Assembly (NCBI GenBank): GCA_024742875.1
Contig: JANSXP010000044.1
Span: 1-60,746 of the forward strand
Length of the DNA: 60,746 nt
From: Planctomycetaceae bacterium
Lineage (GTDB): Bacteria; Planctomycetota; Planctomycetia; Planctomycetales; Planctomycetaceae
Direction: 5' to 3'
Part shown: positions 18,352-27,453 of the stretch, piece by piece
How positions within the stretch are numbered: the stretch's first letter is position 1
Layout of the letters: the number at the start of each line of letters is the position of its first letter
The notes under the pieces: model-generated
What the model saw: the letters and a program-made list of their open reading frames with translations, nothing else
Databases searched by the model: none
What the model was told of the DNA's origin: nothing
Translations under genes and position numbers: made by a program

Positions 18352-19896
18352 CTAGTCGACCGTCGGCTCTCGCCAGCGACGACCGGTTTCGGACAGCAGG
18401 CGATCTGCGGCCGCCGGCCCCCACGTGCCAGCCGGATACAATTCCAGCCCGGCGCCGCCGGACTCCCAGCGATCCAGCACAGGGTCCACAAACTTCCAGG
18501 CGGACAGCAATTCGTCGCTGCGGGTGAACAGGGTGGAATCCCCGCGAATCACGTCCAGCAGCAAACGCTCGTAAGCGCCGGGCAGATGGGTTTTAAAGTG
18601 GTCTTCGTACTCAAAATCCATCGCCACAGGCTCCACCTGATACTGCATCCCGGGACGTTTGGTGGAAAACCGCAGGAAGATCGCCTCATTGGGCTGAATC
18701 CTGAGCACCAGCTGGTTGGGGCGTGCTTCCACGAGGTTGCACAGATCGCCATCACACTCCACTGTGCTGAACAGGTTCAGCGGCGGACTCTTGAACTGAA
18801 TGGCAATCTCGGTGACACGCTGCGGCAGACGCTTGCCGGTCCGCAGATAAAACGGCACGCCCGCCCATCGCCAGTTGTCGATTTCGACATGCATGGCGAC
18901 GTACGTTTCCCGATTGGATTTGTCCGGCACGCGATCTTCCTCGCGATAGGCGCAGGCCGGCTGTTTGTTCACCAGTCCCTCCCCGTATTGTCCGCGAATC
19001 GCCCAGCGATCAATCGATTCGCTGTTACCCGGCCGCAGCGCCTGCAGCAGTTTCATTTTCTCATCACGGATTTCGCGTGCCTGAAACAGGGCAGGGGGAT
19101 CCATGCCAATCAGACACAACAGCTGCAGCACATGATTCTGCAGCACATCACGCAGGGCACCGGAGGTGTCGTAATAGCCGCCTCGGCCGCCTTCCATGCC
19201 GATGGATTCGGCCACCGTGATCTGAATGTTGTCCACATGATTGCGGTTCAGCAGAGGCTCAAAGATCGCATTGCCAAACCGAAACAACAGAATGTTCTGG
19301 ACGGTTTCCTTGCCCAGATAATGATCGATGCGGTAGATCTGGTCTTCCGTCAGGCAGTTGTTTAACTGCTCATTCAGCACCTCAGCCGACGCCAGATCCG
19401 TGCCAAACGGCTTCTCCACAACCACACGCAGTCGATCGCTCTTTTGGCGTTCTTTGGGAATCATGCCGGCCGCATCCAGCCCTCGCACGGCATCATCGAA
19501 CAGCGATGGAGCCGTGGCCAGATAGACGACCCGCGGCCGGTCAGCGCTGGTTCCCAGCTGTGTTTCAATCTCGCGAGTCGATTTTTCCAGTGCGACGTAA
19601 TCAGCTTCCACACCCAGATCCACCCGTCGATAGAACACGCGACTGGCGAACTGCTCCCAGGCGGCCTCTGTTTCCGCATCCGGCGATTCTCCCAACACCG
19701 AAGCACGCAGCTCACTGCGGAACTGCTCGTCCGTTTTCTCACGCCGCGCCACGCCAATCACCGGACTTTTGCTGTTCAGAAAGCCCTGCCGGGACAATTC
19801 GAACAGCGCCGGAATCAGTTTTCGCGCCGTGAGGTCGCCGGAGGCGCCAAAAATCAATACGGTGGTGTCTTCACCAGTGAGGTAATCAGAGGCCAT
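18352..19896 (-). CDS. zwf: Glucose-6-phosphate 1-dehydrogenase
   Basis: Oxidises glucose 6-phosphate to 6-phosphogluconolactone, the entry to the oxidative pentose phosphate and Entner-Doudoroff routes. The 514-residue length is usual. The coenzyme motif FGASGDLTARKLIPAL, the catalytic RIDHYLGKE with the substrate-binding Lys/His, and VEKPFGTDLASA are present, as is the C-terminal WKFVDPVL segment. No pgl or gnd gene is adjacent. Confidence 0.96.
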   Translation of the reverse strand: MASDYLTGEDTTVLIFGASGDLTARKLIPALFELSRQGFLNSKSPVIGVARREKTDEQFRSELRASVLGESPDAETEAAWEQFASRVFYRRVDLGVEADYVALEKSTREIETQLGTSADRPRVVYLATAPSLFDDAVRGLDAAGMIPKERQKSDRLRVVVEKPFGTDLASAEVLNEQLNNCLTEDQIYRIDHYLGKETVQNILLFRFGNAIFEPLLNRNHVDNIQITVAESIGMEGGRGGYYDTSGALRDVLQNHVLQLLCLIGMDPPALFQAREIRDEKMKLLQALRPGNSESIDRWAIRGQYGEGLVNKQPACAYREEDRVPDKSNRETYVAMHVEIDNWRWAGVPFYLRTGKRLPQRVTEIAIQFKSPPLNLFSTVECDGDLCNLVEARPNQLVLRIQPNEAIFLRFSTKRPGMQYQVEPVAMDFEYEDHFKTHLPGAYERLLLDVIRGDSTLFTRSDELLSAWKFVDPVLDRWESGGAGLELYPAGTWGPAAADRLLSETGRRWREPTVD

Positions 19897-20316
19897 GATC
19901 TTGTCCCAAAATTCGCCGGGGGCGGCGTTTGGGCGACTGACATTTCCTGTCGTCCGTCGCCCAGTGTTCTTTGCATCAATCCGCTGCGTTCTTCTGCAAC
20001 CGCCTTTCGGCTCGTCGCAGCTCCCCGCACCACTGGGTGTATCGGAACACCTCCGGAACGTCCATCCCAGGACACACTGTCCGGATTCCGAGGCACAGAT
20101 TTCCTGATCCAGGAGTAACGCGGCTGCGTTAAGCCTGTGGGAATGATGGCCGGGACGATTCTAACCCGACTGGGACAAATCCGCCCTGCCAGGGAATTCT
20201 CCCCCCCGGTCGGAAACCTGAGGGAACCGTGCTCGTTTGGTACGGCGGGCCGTCAGAATCGGCTATGGTACGGCCTGGGCGGAAAGTAACGTTCAACTGC
20301 AGAAAGCCTCTCGAGA
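19897..20316. other. 420-bp divergent spacer between zwf and the ABC ATPase gene
   Basis: Holds the 5' regions of two divergent genes. I see no convincing coding frame, tRNA, long repeat or clear -35/-10 pair. Confidence 0.5.
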
Positions 20317-21135
20317 ATGGCCAGCCACGTCGTTGAATTTAAAAACGTCAGCAAGACCTACAACTTTGGTCGCCACGATGCGTTCACGGCCGTTCGCGAC
20401 GTAAATTTTGCCGTCGAGGACATCCCGGACGAAGGTGAATTTATCGCCATTCTTGGCCCCAGTGGATGCGGCAAGAGCACCATCCTGCGAATGATTGCCG
20501 GCCTGCAGCCGCAACATCCCTGCACCACAGGGGAAGTTCTGGTCGACGGAAAACCGGTCACCGGCCCCGGTCGGGATCGCGGTATGGTGTTCCAGGACTA
20601 CACCAGTTTTGACAACCGCACTGTCCTGGATAACGTCGCGTTTGGTCTGGAATGTCAGGGCATCGACAGAGAAACACGCTACGCACAGGCCCGTGAGTGG
20701 ATCGAGCGTGTCGGACTGAATGTGGACGCGGACTCTGGCAAATATCCCCATGAACTGTCCGGTGGCATGCGGCAGCGTGTGGCCATCGCCCGCAGTCTGA
20801 TCCTGCGTCCCCGCATCATTCTCATGGACGAGCCGTTTGGCGCACTGGACCCGCATACCCGCATGCAGATGCAGGATCTGCTGGTGGAATTGTGGCGGGA
20901 AGTGCAGGCCACCGTGTTTTTTGTCACCCACTCGATCGAAGAATCCGTCTATCTGGGGGATCGTGTCTTTATCCTCAGTCGATCTCCCGGCACCCTCCTG
21001 CACCAGATTGCCGTGGAGCCCCCCAACCGCCCGGCCCTGCAAATGCAGCGAGAACCCGCTTTTCAGGAGACGGTCTTTCAAATACGTGATATTTTGGAAG
21101 AGCTGGAAAGCCCACAGTCGTCTGCCACCCACTAA
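20317..21135 (+). CDS. ABC transporter ATP-binding protein, nitrate/sulfonate/taurine type
   Basis: A 272-residue ATPase of the SsuB/TauB/NrtD clade. Walker A is GPSGCGKST, the Q loop lies in MVFQDY, the signature is LSGGMRQRVAIAR, Walker B is IILMDEPFGALD and the switch histidine is in FFVTHS. It would energise uptake of a small anion or similar solute. No permease or binding protein is adjacent; instead a coiled-coil membrane protein follows after 32 bases. The substrate is undetermined. Confidence 0.88.
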   Translation: MASHVVEFKNVSKTYNFGRHDAFTAVRDVNFAVEDIPDEGEFIAILGPSGCGKSTILRMIAGLQPQHPCTTGEVLVDGKPVTGPGRDRGMVFQDYTSFDNRTVLDNVAFGLECQGIDRETRYAQAREWIERVGLNVDADSGKYPHELSGGMRQRVAIARSLILRPRIILMDEPFGALDPHTRMQMQDLLVELWREVQATVFFVTHSIEESVYLGDRVFILSRSPGTLLHQIAVEPPNRPALQMQREPAFQETVFQIRDILEELESPQSSATH

Positions 21136-21167
21136 CCCGCATCAGCCCAACAACGGCGAACAGGAAC

Positions 21168-22040
21168 GTGAGCCTCTCGAAGTACATCAAAGCCGCCTTT
21201 ACCAACCGCTGGAATCTGCTGGGTCTGGCCGGCGGGATCGGCTTTTCCCTGCTGTCCGGCGCGCCGGAAATCGGCCTGCCGCTGGTCGCTGCTGCCGAAA
21301 TTGCGTGGCTGGGGTTTGTCGGCACGCACCCCAGATTTCGGCAGTTCGTGGACGTCAGCGAACATCGGCAACTCCAACAGGACGACGCCCGCACGGCGGA
21401 AATCCGCATGCGTCGCATGCTCACCTCTTTGCCCCGAGGCGCTCAGCGACGATTCGACGTGCTGATGGAACAGTGCGAGGAACTGCGGAAGATCACGCGG
21501 CAGTTTCAGCAAGCCCACGGGGCGGACACTGACGAGGCCATCGCCGAAGTCCGCCTGGAAGGCCTGGACCGGCTGCTGTGGCTGTTCCTCAAACTGCTGT
21601 ACACGGAAAACTCGCTGAACCGATTCTTCGAAACCACGACCATCGATCAGATCGAACGCGAAATCCGACAGGTCAAAGGGCGGTTGAACCGCGAAAACGC
21701 CAGACCCGACCAGGAACAGCGCAGCCGCATCATCGCCACACTGCAGGACAATCTGAAAACCTGCGAGCAGCGTAAACGCAATTTCGAGCAGGCGCGTGAC
21801 AGTTACGAACTGGTTAAAGCCGAGCAGCGTCGCCTGGAAAACAAGATCCGCTCACTGGCCGAGCTGGGCATCAGTCGCGGAGATCCGGCGTCACTGTCCA
21901 GCGAAGTCGACACCGTGGCCGGCAGCATTCACGAAACCGAAGCCACGCTCAGTGAACTGGAGTTTGTGACCGGGTTTCAAACCTATGAAGACGAAGCCGT
22001 CCCGGAAATCGTCACCCGCAAAGTTGTGACCGGAGAATAA
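21168..22040 (+). CDS. Membrane-anchored coiled-coil protein of unknown function
   Basis: A 290-residue protein with a GTG start. Two closely spaced hydrophobic segments (about 14-31 and 33-50) precede a long charged helical region (about 60-260), rich in Glu, Arg and Gln and likely to be coiled coil. No enzyme motif is recognised. The 32-base spacing suggests co-transcription with the ABC ATPase. Confidence 0.7.
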   Translation: MSLSKYIKAAFTNRWNLLGLAGGIGFSLLSGAPEIGLPLVAAAEIAWLGFVGTHPRFRQFVDVSEHRQLQQDDARTAEIRMRRMLTSLPRGAQRRFDVLMEQCEELRKITRQFQQAHGADTDEAIAEVRLEGLDRLLWLFLKLLYTENSLNRFFETTTIDQIEREIRQVKGRLNRENARPDQEQRSRIIATLQDNLKTCEQRKRNFEQARDSYELVKAEQRRLENKIRSLAELGISRGDPASLSSEVDTVAGSIHETEATLSELEFVTGFQTYEDEAVPEIVTRKVVTGE

Positions 22041-22131
22041 CGGTCGTCCATGCGGAGAAACGCCGCCGCCCGGCGGTCATCGGCCGTTTTCCCATTGATC
22101 AATCGCTGCACGTTCGATCTGCTGATCTGTT

Positions 22132-23052
22132 ATGAAGATTCTTGTTCTCGCCGGTGGCACCTCGTTTGAGCGCGAAGTCAGCCTGGAATCCGGAAACGCT
22201 GTAGCGTCCGCTCTGGATGAGGCCGGGCACACGGTCGTGCTAATGGATTCTGCGGAAAGCGGGCCGGATGCGTGGCAGCAAACGGGCTGCGAAATCGTCT
22301 TGCCCATGGTCCACGGAACGGACGGTGAAGACGGCGTGCTGCAGGCGCAACTGCAATCCGCAAAGTTGCCGTACGTGGGCAGTTCGCCGGCCGCCTCGAG
22401 AAGGACGTTCGACAAGCCGACAACCATTGAACAACTGCGAACGGCCGGCCTGCCCGTTGCCAACAGCGGTGTCTACACGGCCGATGGACCGCTGCCAGGA
22501 CACCAGCAGCGGCTTGATCAACTCCACCTGCCGATTGTTGTCAAACCGTCCCGCCAGGGATCCAGTGTGGGCATTTCCATTGTCCGTACGGCCGATCAGA
22601 TGCTGCCCGCCATTCAAAAGGCACTCGCATTTGGCGAGGAGTGTCTGGTGGAGGACTACATTGAGGGCCGCGAAATCACAGTGCCTGTGATCGATGGAGA
22701 CGCATTTCCGATCGTGGAAATTCTCCCTGCCACGGATTGGTACGACTTCAACGCCAAGTACAACGACCAGAAAACAGACTACCGCGTCAGCCCCAGTGAT
22801 CTGCCGGAAGGCATTTCCCAGATTGCCGTGGCAGCCTGTGAAGTGTTTGGGGTGAAAGGCATCGCCCGCGTCGACCTGCGAGTGGACGGAAACGGACAGC
22901 CACGGATTCTGGAAGTCAACACAATTCCCGGCATGACGACGCACAGCCTGGTGCCCAAATCGGGCGCCGAGCGGGGCTTGTCGCTGGCTCAAATCTGTGA
23001 ACTGGCCATCAACAACGAACTGACTCGGGCAGATGCCAGCCAGTCGGACTAA
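22132..23052 (+). CDS. ddl: D-alanine--D-alanine ligase
   Basis: ATP-grasp enzyme that makes the D-Ala-D-Ala dipeptide of peptidoglycan. The 306-residue length matches DdlB. N-domain GGTSFEREVSLESG, substrate loop MVHGTDGEDGVLQ, VKPSRQGSSVGISIV, omega-loop region YNDQKTDYRVSP and metal ligands in LEVNTIPGMTTHSL are all visible. No other mur genes are adjacent. The presence of ddl fits the modern view that planctomycetes make peptidoglycan. Confidence 0.95.
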   Translation: MKILVLAGGTSFEREVSLESGNAVASALDEAGHTVVLMDSAESGPDAWQQTGCEIVLPMVHGTDGEDGVLQAQLQSAKLPYVGSSPAASRRTFDKPTTIEQLRTAGLPVANSGVYTADGPLPGHQQRLDQLHLPIVVKPSRQGSSVGISIVRTADQMLPAIQKALAFGEECLVEDYIEGREITVPVIDGDAFPIVEILPATDWYDFNAKYNDQKTDYRVSPSDLPEGISQIAVAACEVFGVKGIARVDLRVDGNGQPRILEVNTIPGMTTHSLVPKSGAERGLSLAQICELAINNELTRADASQSD

Positions 23053-23117
23053 GACATCGATGAAACCAGGCACGCAGGCCGTACACAAAGACTGAGTCTG
23101 CGCGAGGCCGGCCGCAC

Positions 23118-24641
23118 TCAGGTTTTCGGCTGGTCGCCGTCTTTCTTCTGCGGCTGCTCATGACGCAGCAGCGGGAAGAAAATCACATCGCCGATTTTGC
23201 GGCCATTGGTCAGCAGCATCACCATGCGATCGATGCCGATTCCCAAACCGCCCGCCGGTGGCATCCCCACCTTCAGCGCTTTCACAAAATCGTCGTCCAT
23301 CTTCGCCATCGAATCTTCTTCCGACATGCCGTCGAGCTGTTTTTTGAACAGCTCTTCCTGCAGCCGCGGATCGTTCAGCTCGGTGTAGGCATTCGCGAGT
23401 TCCATGCCCTTGATAAAAAGTTCAAACCGTTCCGCCACAGAAGGGTCGTCTGTTTTGCGTTTGGTCAGGGGGCAGATCGATGCCGGATAGTCCGTCACAA
23501 ACACGGGACCTTCCAGATGATCCTCCACAGTCTCCTCAAACACCTCGCTGATGATCACATCCGGGTGCTTGCCGTCAGTGTCGATGCCCAGCTTCTGAGC
23601 GACCGCCGCCACTGCCTGCTGATCCTGCATCTCGCATCCGGCATGCTCTTTGAACAGTTCGCCGTAAGTGCGGCGCGGCCAGGGCGGCGTCAGGTCGACC
23701 GTCTCGCCATCGTCTCCCCATGGCAGCACGAGTGTGTCGCCAATCGCCTTCGCTGCATTGACGACAATTTCTTCTGTCAGATCCATCATCGAACGATAAT
23801 CGCCGTACGCCTGATAGATTTCGATCATCGTAAACTCAGGGTTGTGCGTCTTGTCGACCCCTTCGTTGCGGAAGACGCGGCCGATTTCGTACACGCGTTC
23901 GATGCCGCCGACCATCAATCGCTTCAGGTGCAGTTCCAGCGCGATCCGCAGATACAGCTCCATGTCCAGAGCGTTGTGATGCGTAATGAACGGCCGGGCA
24001 GCCGCCCCTCCGGCAATCGAATGCAGTACGGGCGTTTCCACCTCATTAAAACGATGACCACGCAGAGTCTGTCGCACGGAATCAATAATTGTCGACCGCT
24101 GCAGCATGCGTTCCAGCACACCGTCACCGTAGATCAGATCCACATAGCGCTGACGCAGTCGCAGTTCGTCGTCCTTCAGTCCGGAGTACTTTTCCGGCGG
24201 CTGTGCGAGCGATTTGCACAGTACTGTCAGCTTCTCCACTTTGATCGACGGCTCACCACTGTCGGTGCGCCAGGCCGCGCCATCAATGCCGATCAGGTCT
24301 CCCAGGTCCAGTTGTCCCATCAGTTCCCACTGTTCTTCGGACAGATCACCGCGTGAGAACAGCAGTTGAATTCGACCAGTCTGGTCCTTGATGTCATAAA
24401 ACCGCAGCTTGCCCGCCTTGCGACGCAGCATGATTCGTCCTGCCGCCCGCACATCTGGACCGGGTTCACCGGAAGCCTGGGGGACAGCAGCAACACACTC
24501 GGCAATGGAGCTGTGATCATCAAACCGCTGGCCGAACGGGTCATGGCCGAGTTCCTGAATCTTTTCGAGCTTCTCCAGGCGTACTTTTTCGAATCGGTCG
24601 ACCTTGACCTTCTTCTGCTTGCCCTGTTTTTGATCCGACAT
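23118..24641 (-). CDS. lysS: Lysyl-tRNA synthetase, class II
   Basis: Charges tRNA-Lys. It has 507 residues: a lysine-rich N-terminus, an OB-fold anticodon-binding domain (about 60-170), then the class II core. Motif 1 is near [10 protein letters not shown], motif 2 is [20 protein letters not shown] and motif 3 is [13 protein letters not shown]. The LysS-type lysine-binding segment [13 protein letters not shown] is present. The gene stands alone. Confidence 0.96.
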   Translation of the reverse strand: MSDQKQGKQKKVKVDRFEKVRLEKLEKIQELGHDPFGQRFDDHSSIAECVAAVPQASGEPGPDVRAAGRIMLRRKAGKLRFYDIKDQTGRIQLLFSRGDLSEEQWELMGQLDLGDLIGIDGAAWRTDSGEPSIKVEKLTVLCKSLAQPPEKYSGLKDDELRLRQRYVDLIYGDGVLERMLQRSTIIDSVRQTLRGHRFNEVETPVLHSIAGGAAARPFITHHNALDMELYLRIALELHLKRLMVGGIERVYEIGRVFRNEGVDKTHNPEFTMIEIYQAYGDYRSMMDLTEEIVVNAAKAIGDTLVLPWGDDGETVDLTPPWPRRTYGELFKEHAGCEMQDQQAVAAVAQKLGIDTDGKHPDVIISEVFEETVEDHLEGPVFVTDYPASICPLTKRKTDDPSVAERFELFIKGMELANAYTELNDPRLQEELFKKQLDGMSEEDSMAKMDDDFVKALKVGMPPAGGLGIGIDRMVMLLTNGRKIGDVIFFPLLRHEQPQKKDGDQPKT

Positions 24642-24883
24642 ATTCTGTCGCTTTCCGAAGGATGCCCGTGGGGCATGCGAGTTGAGAATTTCTCAGCCAG
24701 TCAAGGCCGGTGAACGGCAGACGTCATCGTGCCACGACAGCTGCAGCATAGACGGGCGGAACGAATCGTCCTGGTGAACTGCCGATGATCGTCGCTTTCG
24801 CTGGTCGCAAAGGGACGTGCCAGACGTTTTGTGGCGGTCTGTTTCCCACCAGTTCCGCTTCACAGGAATCGGCATCGGGCCGG

Positions 24884-25114
24884 CTACCTGCCTTTGGCCC
24901 CAGAGGCCTTTTTTCCGGCCGATTTTTTAGACGCTTTGGCGGCCGCTTTAGCAGCCTTTTTTTTGGGCGATTTCTTACCTGCTTTTTTCGATGCCGCCTT
25001 TTTCTTCGCCCCGGCCGAGCCCGACTTCGGGTCAGACTCTTCAGCTTCGAAAATGCGATCCCAGCCGGCCACAAACTTCTTGCTGGCCCCGGTATGTACC
25101 GTGTATCCCGTCAT
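24884..25114 (-). CDS. Small histone-H1-like Lys/Ala-rich protein
   Basis: A 76-residue protein. A conserved-looking head (MTGYTVHTGASKKFVAGWDRIF, quoted with its last residues omitted) is followed by a tail of repeated KKA/AKKA/SKK units, like the C-terminal tail of histone H1. Planctomycete genomes commonly have short proteins with a YTVHTG..KF..GWD head and a basic tail. Nucleic-acid binding is likely from composition, but there is no direct evidence. The head lacks a known enzymatic motif. A weak AGGGAC site precedes the ATG. Confidence 0.75.
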   Translation of the reverse strand: MTGYTVHTGASKKFVAGWDRIFEAEESDPKSGSAGAKKKAASKKAGKKSPKKKAAKAAAKASKKSAGKKASGAKGR

Positions 25115-25394
25115 GTCCCTGTCTGTCTGTCAGCAACAGCTGACCCTTAAGCCATTCAAAACTGTCCGGTTGCTCCCGTCACTTCTTCGCTTGACTGATG
25201 TCATTGAAGTCGACTCGGTCGCCGCACGCACAGCAGCGACGCCAGCGGAAGCCGGGTGCAACCAGCCGGTGGAGGGAACGCCTCCAAAACGCTGGGCAGA
25301 GGGTAATGGGATCTTCGCGAATTGACAACAATTGCCTCACTGGGGTTCGCAATTTGCCGCCACTGGCAAAACACGGTTCCCGCCTTCAGCCCCC

Positions 25395-26717
25395 TTAGAG
25401 CGTGGGCTCCCAGCCGGGCGCATAGTCCCGTTTCCACAGCTTCGCGGCGGCCTCGCTGTTCATAATGTGGCCATTTCCCGGATCGCACTTCAGAGAATCT
25501 CCCGTACGATGCGCTATGTTGCCCAGATGGCACAGCAGCGTGCTCTTGTAGGCTTCTTCAATTTCCGCATTCAGCAGCGTGGGGTCAGACTGTCGGATGG
25601 CGTCCACAAAGTTGGCCGCATGCTGCGAATCGGCCGCTCGCCCTGTTTCGGACTCCACTTCTTTGCCTCGCTGGTCAAACACCCGGTAGCCCCAGCTGTC
25701 GAGCGTGATGGAACCCTCTTCTCCGTGAAATGACACTCCAAACGTACTCCCGTTCAGTCCCATCCGGTTGCAGCTCAGACCCTCCCAGATCATCTGTTTG
25801 TCGTCTTCAAACTCGAATGACACCACATGCGTGTCGGCTGTCTGCTGGTCGTCGTCAAAACGGTATCTGCCCCCCGACGACACCACGCGGGTCGGATAAT
25901 CCACCTGCAGCCCCCAGCGGGACAGATCCATCGAATGCACGCCATTGTTGCCCAGTTCTCCATTGCCGTAATGCCACACCCAGTGCCAGTTGTAAGGCAG
26001 ACGATTCGAGGTGTAATCCTGCCGCGGCGCCGGTCCCTGCCAGTTTTCGTAGTCCACATGGGCCGGCACGGGAGTGACCGTTCCCTGCCCAATGGGACCG
26101 CGGAGATTCGCGTACCAGCTGCGGCTGTAATAAACGCGACCGATTCGTCCTTCATGGACAAAGCCAATCGCTTTGGAGATTTTCTCGGCACTGCGACGCT
26201 GCGTGCCCATCTGCACACAGCGGTCATACTTTCGCGCGGCCGCCAGCAGCATTTCCCCTTCCCACGGGTTGTGACTGCACGGTTTTTCCACATAACAGTG
26301 CTTGCCCGCTTTGCAGGCCAGAATTCCGGCCGGCGCGTGCCAGTGATTGGGGGCCGCACAGATCAGCGCATCAACGTCATCGTCGTCCAGGATGCGGCGA
26401 AAATCGGCGGTCAGCTGTATGCCGTTGTCAGCCACGGACTTCATTGCTTCACCGGCCGCCTTCAACCGGCGTTCATCCACATCACACAGATAACGCACCT
26501 CGACATCGGGCAGTGCGGCAAACGTTTTTGCCAGCGACAGGCCCCGACTGAGCCCCATCACACCCACCACCACCTTATCGGCGGCCGATTCCGCCCGGGG
26601 TTCCACGGCGTGCGCTGGCATGGCCGACGCGGCAGCCAGCGTGGAAGCTCCCGTGGAAATGAACTGACGGCGTCCCACCGTCTGTGGCTGATCACTGCCG
26701 GAATGTTGCGATGTCAT
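25395..26717 (-). CDS. Tat-exported Gfo/Idh/MocA-family oxidoreductase
   Basis: A 440-residue NAD(P)-dependent sugar or inositol-type oxidoreductase. A twin-arginine signal GRRQFIST leads to a hydrophobic Ala-rich segment ending AHA. The Rossmann domain has KVVVGVMGLSRGLSLAKTF, a less usual glycine pattern than GxGxxG. The dinucleotide/substrate motif VEKPCSHN and a GNGELGNNGVHSMDLSRW segment are family-typical. The substrate is unknown. Large families of Tat-exported Gfo/Idh proteins are characteristic of planctomycetes. Confidence 0.88.
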   Translation of the reverse strand: MTSQHSGSDQPQTVGRRQFISTGASTLAAASAMPAHAVEPRAESAADKVVVGVMGLSRGLSLAKTFAALPDVEVRYLCDVDERRLKAAGEAMKSVADNGIQLTADFRRILDDDDVDALICAAPNHWHAPAGILACKAGKHCYVEKPCSHNPWEGEMLLAAARKYDRCVQMGTQRRSAEKISKAIGFVHEGRIGRVYYSRSWYANLRGPIGQGTVTPVPAHVDYENWQGPAPRQDYTSNRLPYNWHWVWHYGNGELGNNGVHSMDLSRWGLQVDYPTRVVSSGGRYRFDDDQQTADTHVVSFEFEDDKQMIWEGLSCNRMGLNGSTFGVSFHGEEGSITLDSWGYRVFDQRGKEVESETGRAADSQHAANFVDAIRQSDPTLLNAEIEEAYKSTLLCHLGNIAHRTGDSLKCDPGNGHIMNSEAAAKLWKRDYAPGWEPTL

Positions 26718-26802
26718 AGGGGCCCGCCTGTAGGAAAATGCCTGACGGGAGTAGTATACCCACGAGTCCCTGAGAGGGTCACGTCAACAACAGAAATTGC
26801 CG

Positions 26803-27453
26803 TTACGGCTCCTGCAGCCGGCGGTGGATGAGGGCCAGTTTCCGCGTCACAGTCCGTCTGGTGCACCCCAGTTGATCGGCGATTTCTGTCTCTGTGAGAC
26901 CCTGCAGACGGCAGTTCAGAATCCTTTTCTGGTCTTCGTCCAATGACTCAAACATCTCCACCATAACGACCGCCTGTTCGGGGGTCGCACCGGCAGCCAT
27001 CGCCCGCAGAGTCTTGTCGTCAAAACTGACATCCGGCTGTGCATCTTCTCTGGCTGTCGGACGCAGCCGCACACGCCCCATCCGTTTTCGAAGATCCGCT
27101 GTCGGCTGCAGTTTGCCATGTGTGGACACTTCCCGCCGCACATCACGCTTTTCGCGACAGTGAAATCGAGCTCGGTCACGTGTCTTATTGACACACATAC
27201 CCACCAGCATCTGCAGCACCTTTTGTCCGGGCCCAGGTGGGACGGGACGACGACAAAAGCTGCCGAATACACTTTGTAGAATGTCGTCACCGTCAAAACG
27301 ACTCGCCAGACGATCCGAAATGAGCCCGTAAATCAGCTGCAGCAGCTGTTTCGAATACTGCTCAAAAATCTCGCCGACAACATCGCGCTGCTGCCCGGGA
27401 TCCTGCAGACATCTGATCCAGCGTTCTTCCTTTTCCGCCTGCGATTCCTTCAC
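26803..27453 (-). CDS. ECF-type RNA polymerase sigma factor
   Basis: A 216-residue sigma factor. The region 2 motif is RFDGDDILQSVFGSFCRR, and region 4 (LDEDQKRILNCRLQGL, then TETEIADQLGCTRRTVTRKL) forms a helix-turn-helix. The divergent region 2 fits the planctomycete ECF subfamilies linked to Ser/Thr kinases. Its GTG start overlaps the stop of the upstream kinase gene (GTGA), so it is translationally coupled to the kinase. This suggests that the kinase controls the sigma factor by phosphorylation. Confidence 0.88.
   Translation of the reverse strand: MKESQAEKEERWIRCLQDPGQQRDVVGEIFEQYSKQLLQLIYGLISDRLASRFDGDDILQSVFGSFCRRPVPPGPGQKVLQMLVGMCVNKTRDRARFHCREKRDVRREVSTHGKLQPTADLRKRMGRVRLRPTAREDAQPDVSFDDKTLRAMAAGATPEQAVVMVEMFESLDEDQKRILNCRLQGLTETEIADQLGCTRRTVTRKLALIHRRLQEP

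Noticed and set aside
23160-24356. Long open frame on the plus strand opposite lysS
   Set aside because: It is antisense to a complete, motif-rich lysS and has no recognisable protein features. The same holds for long opposite-strand frames at 305-1351, 9278-10258, 39631-40728, 44537-45715 and 52212-53306.
25698-26831. Open frame at 25827-26831 on the plus strand as a second gene
   Set aside because: It is antisense to the Gfo/Idh gene and the end of the sigma factor gene and lacks any recognisable domain.
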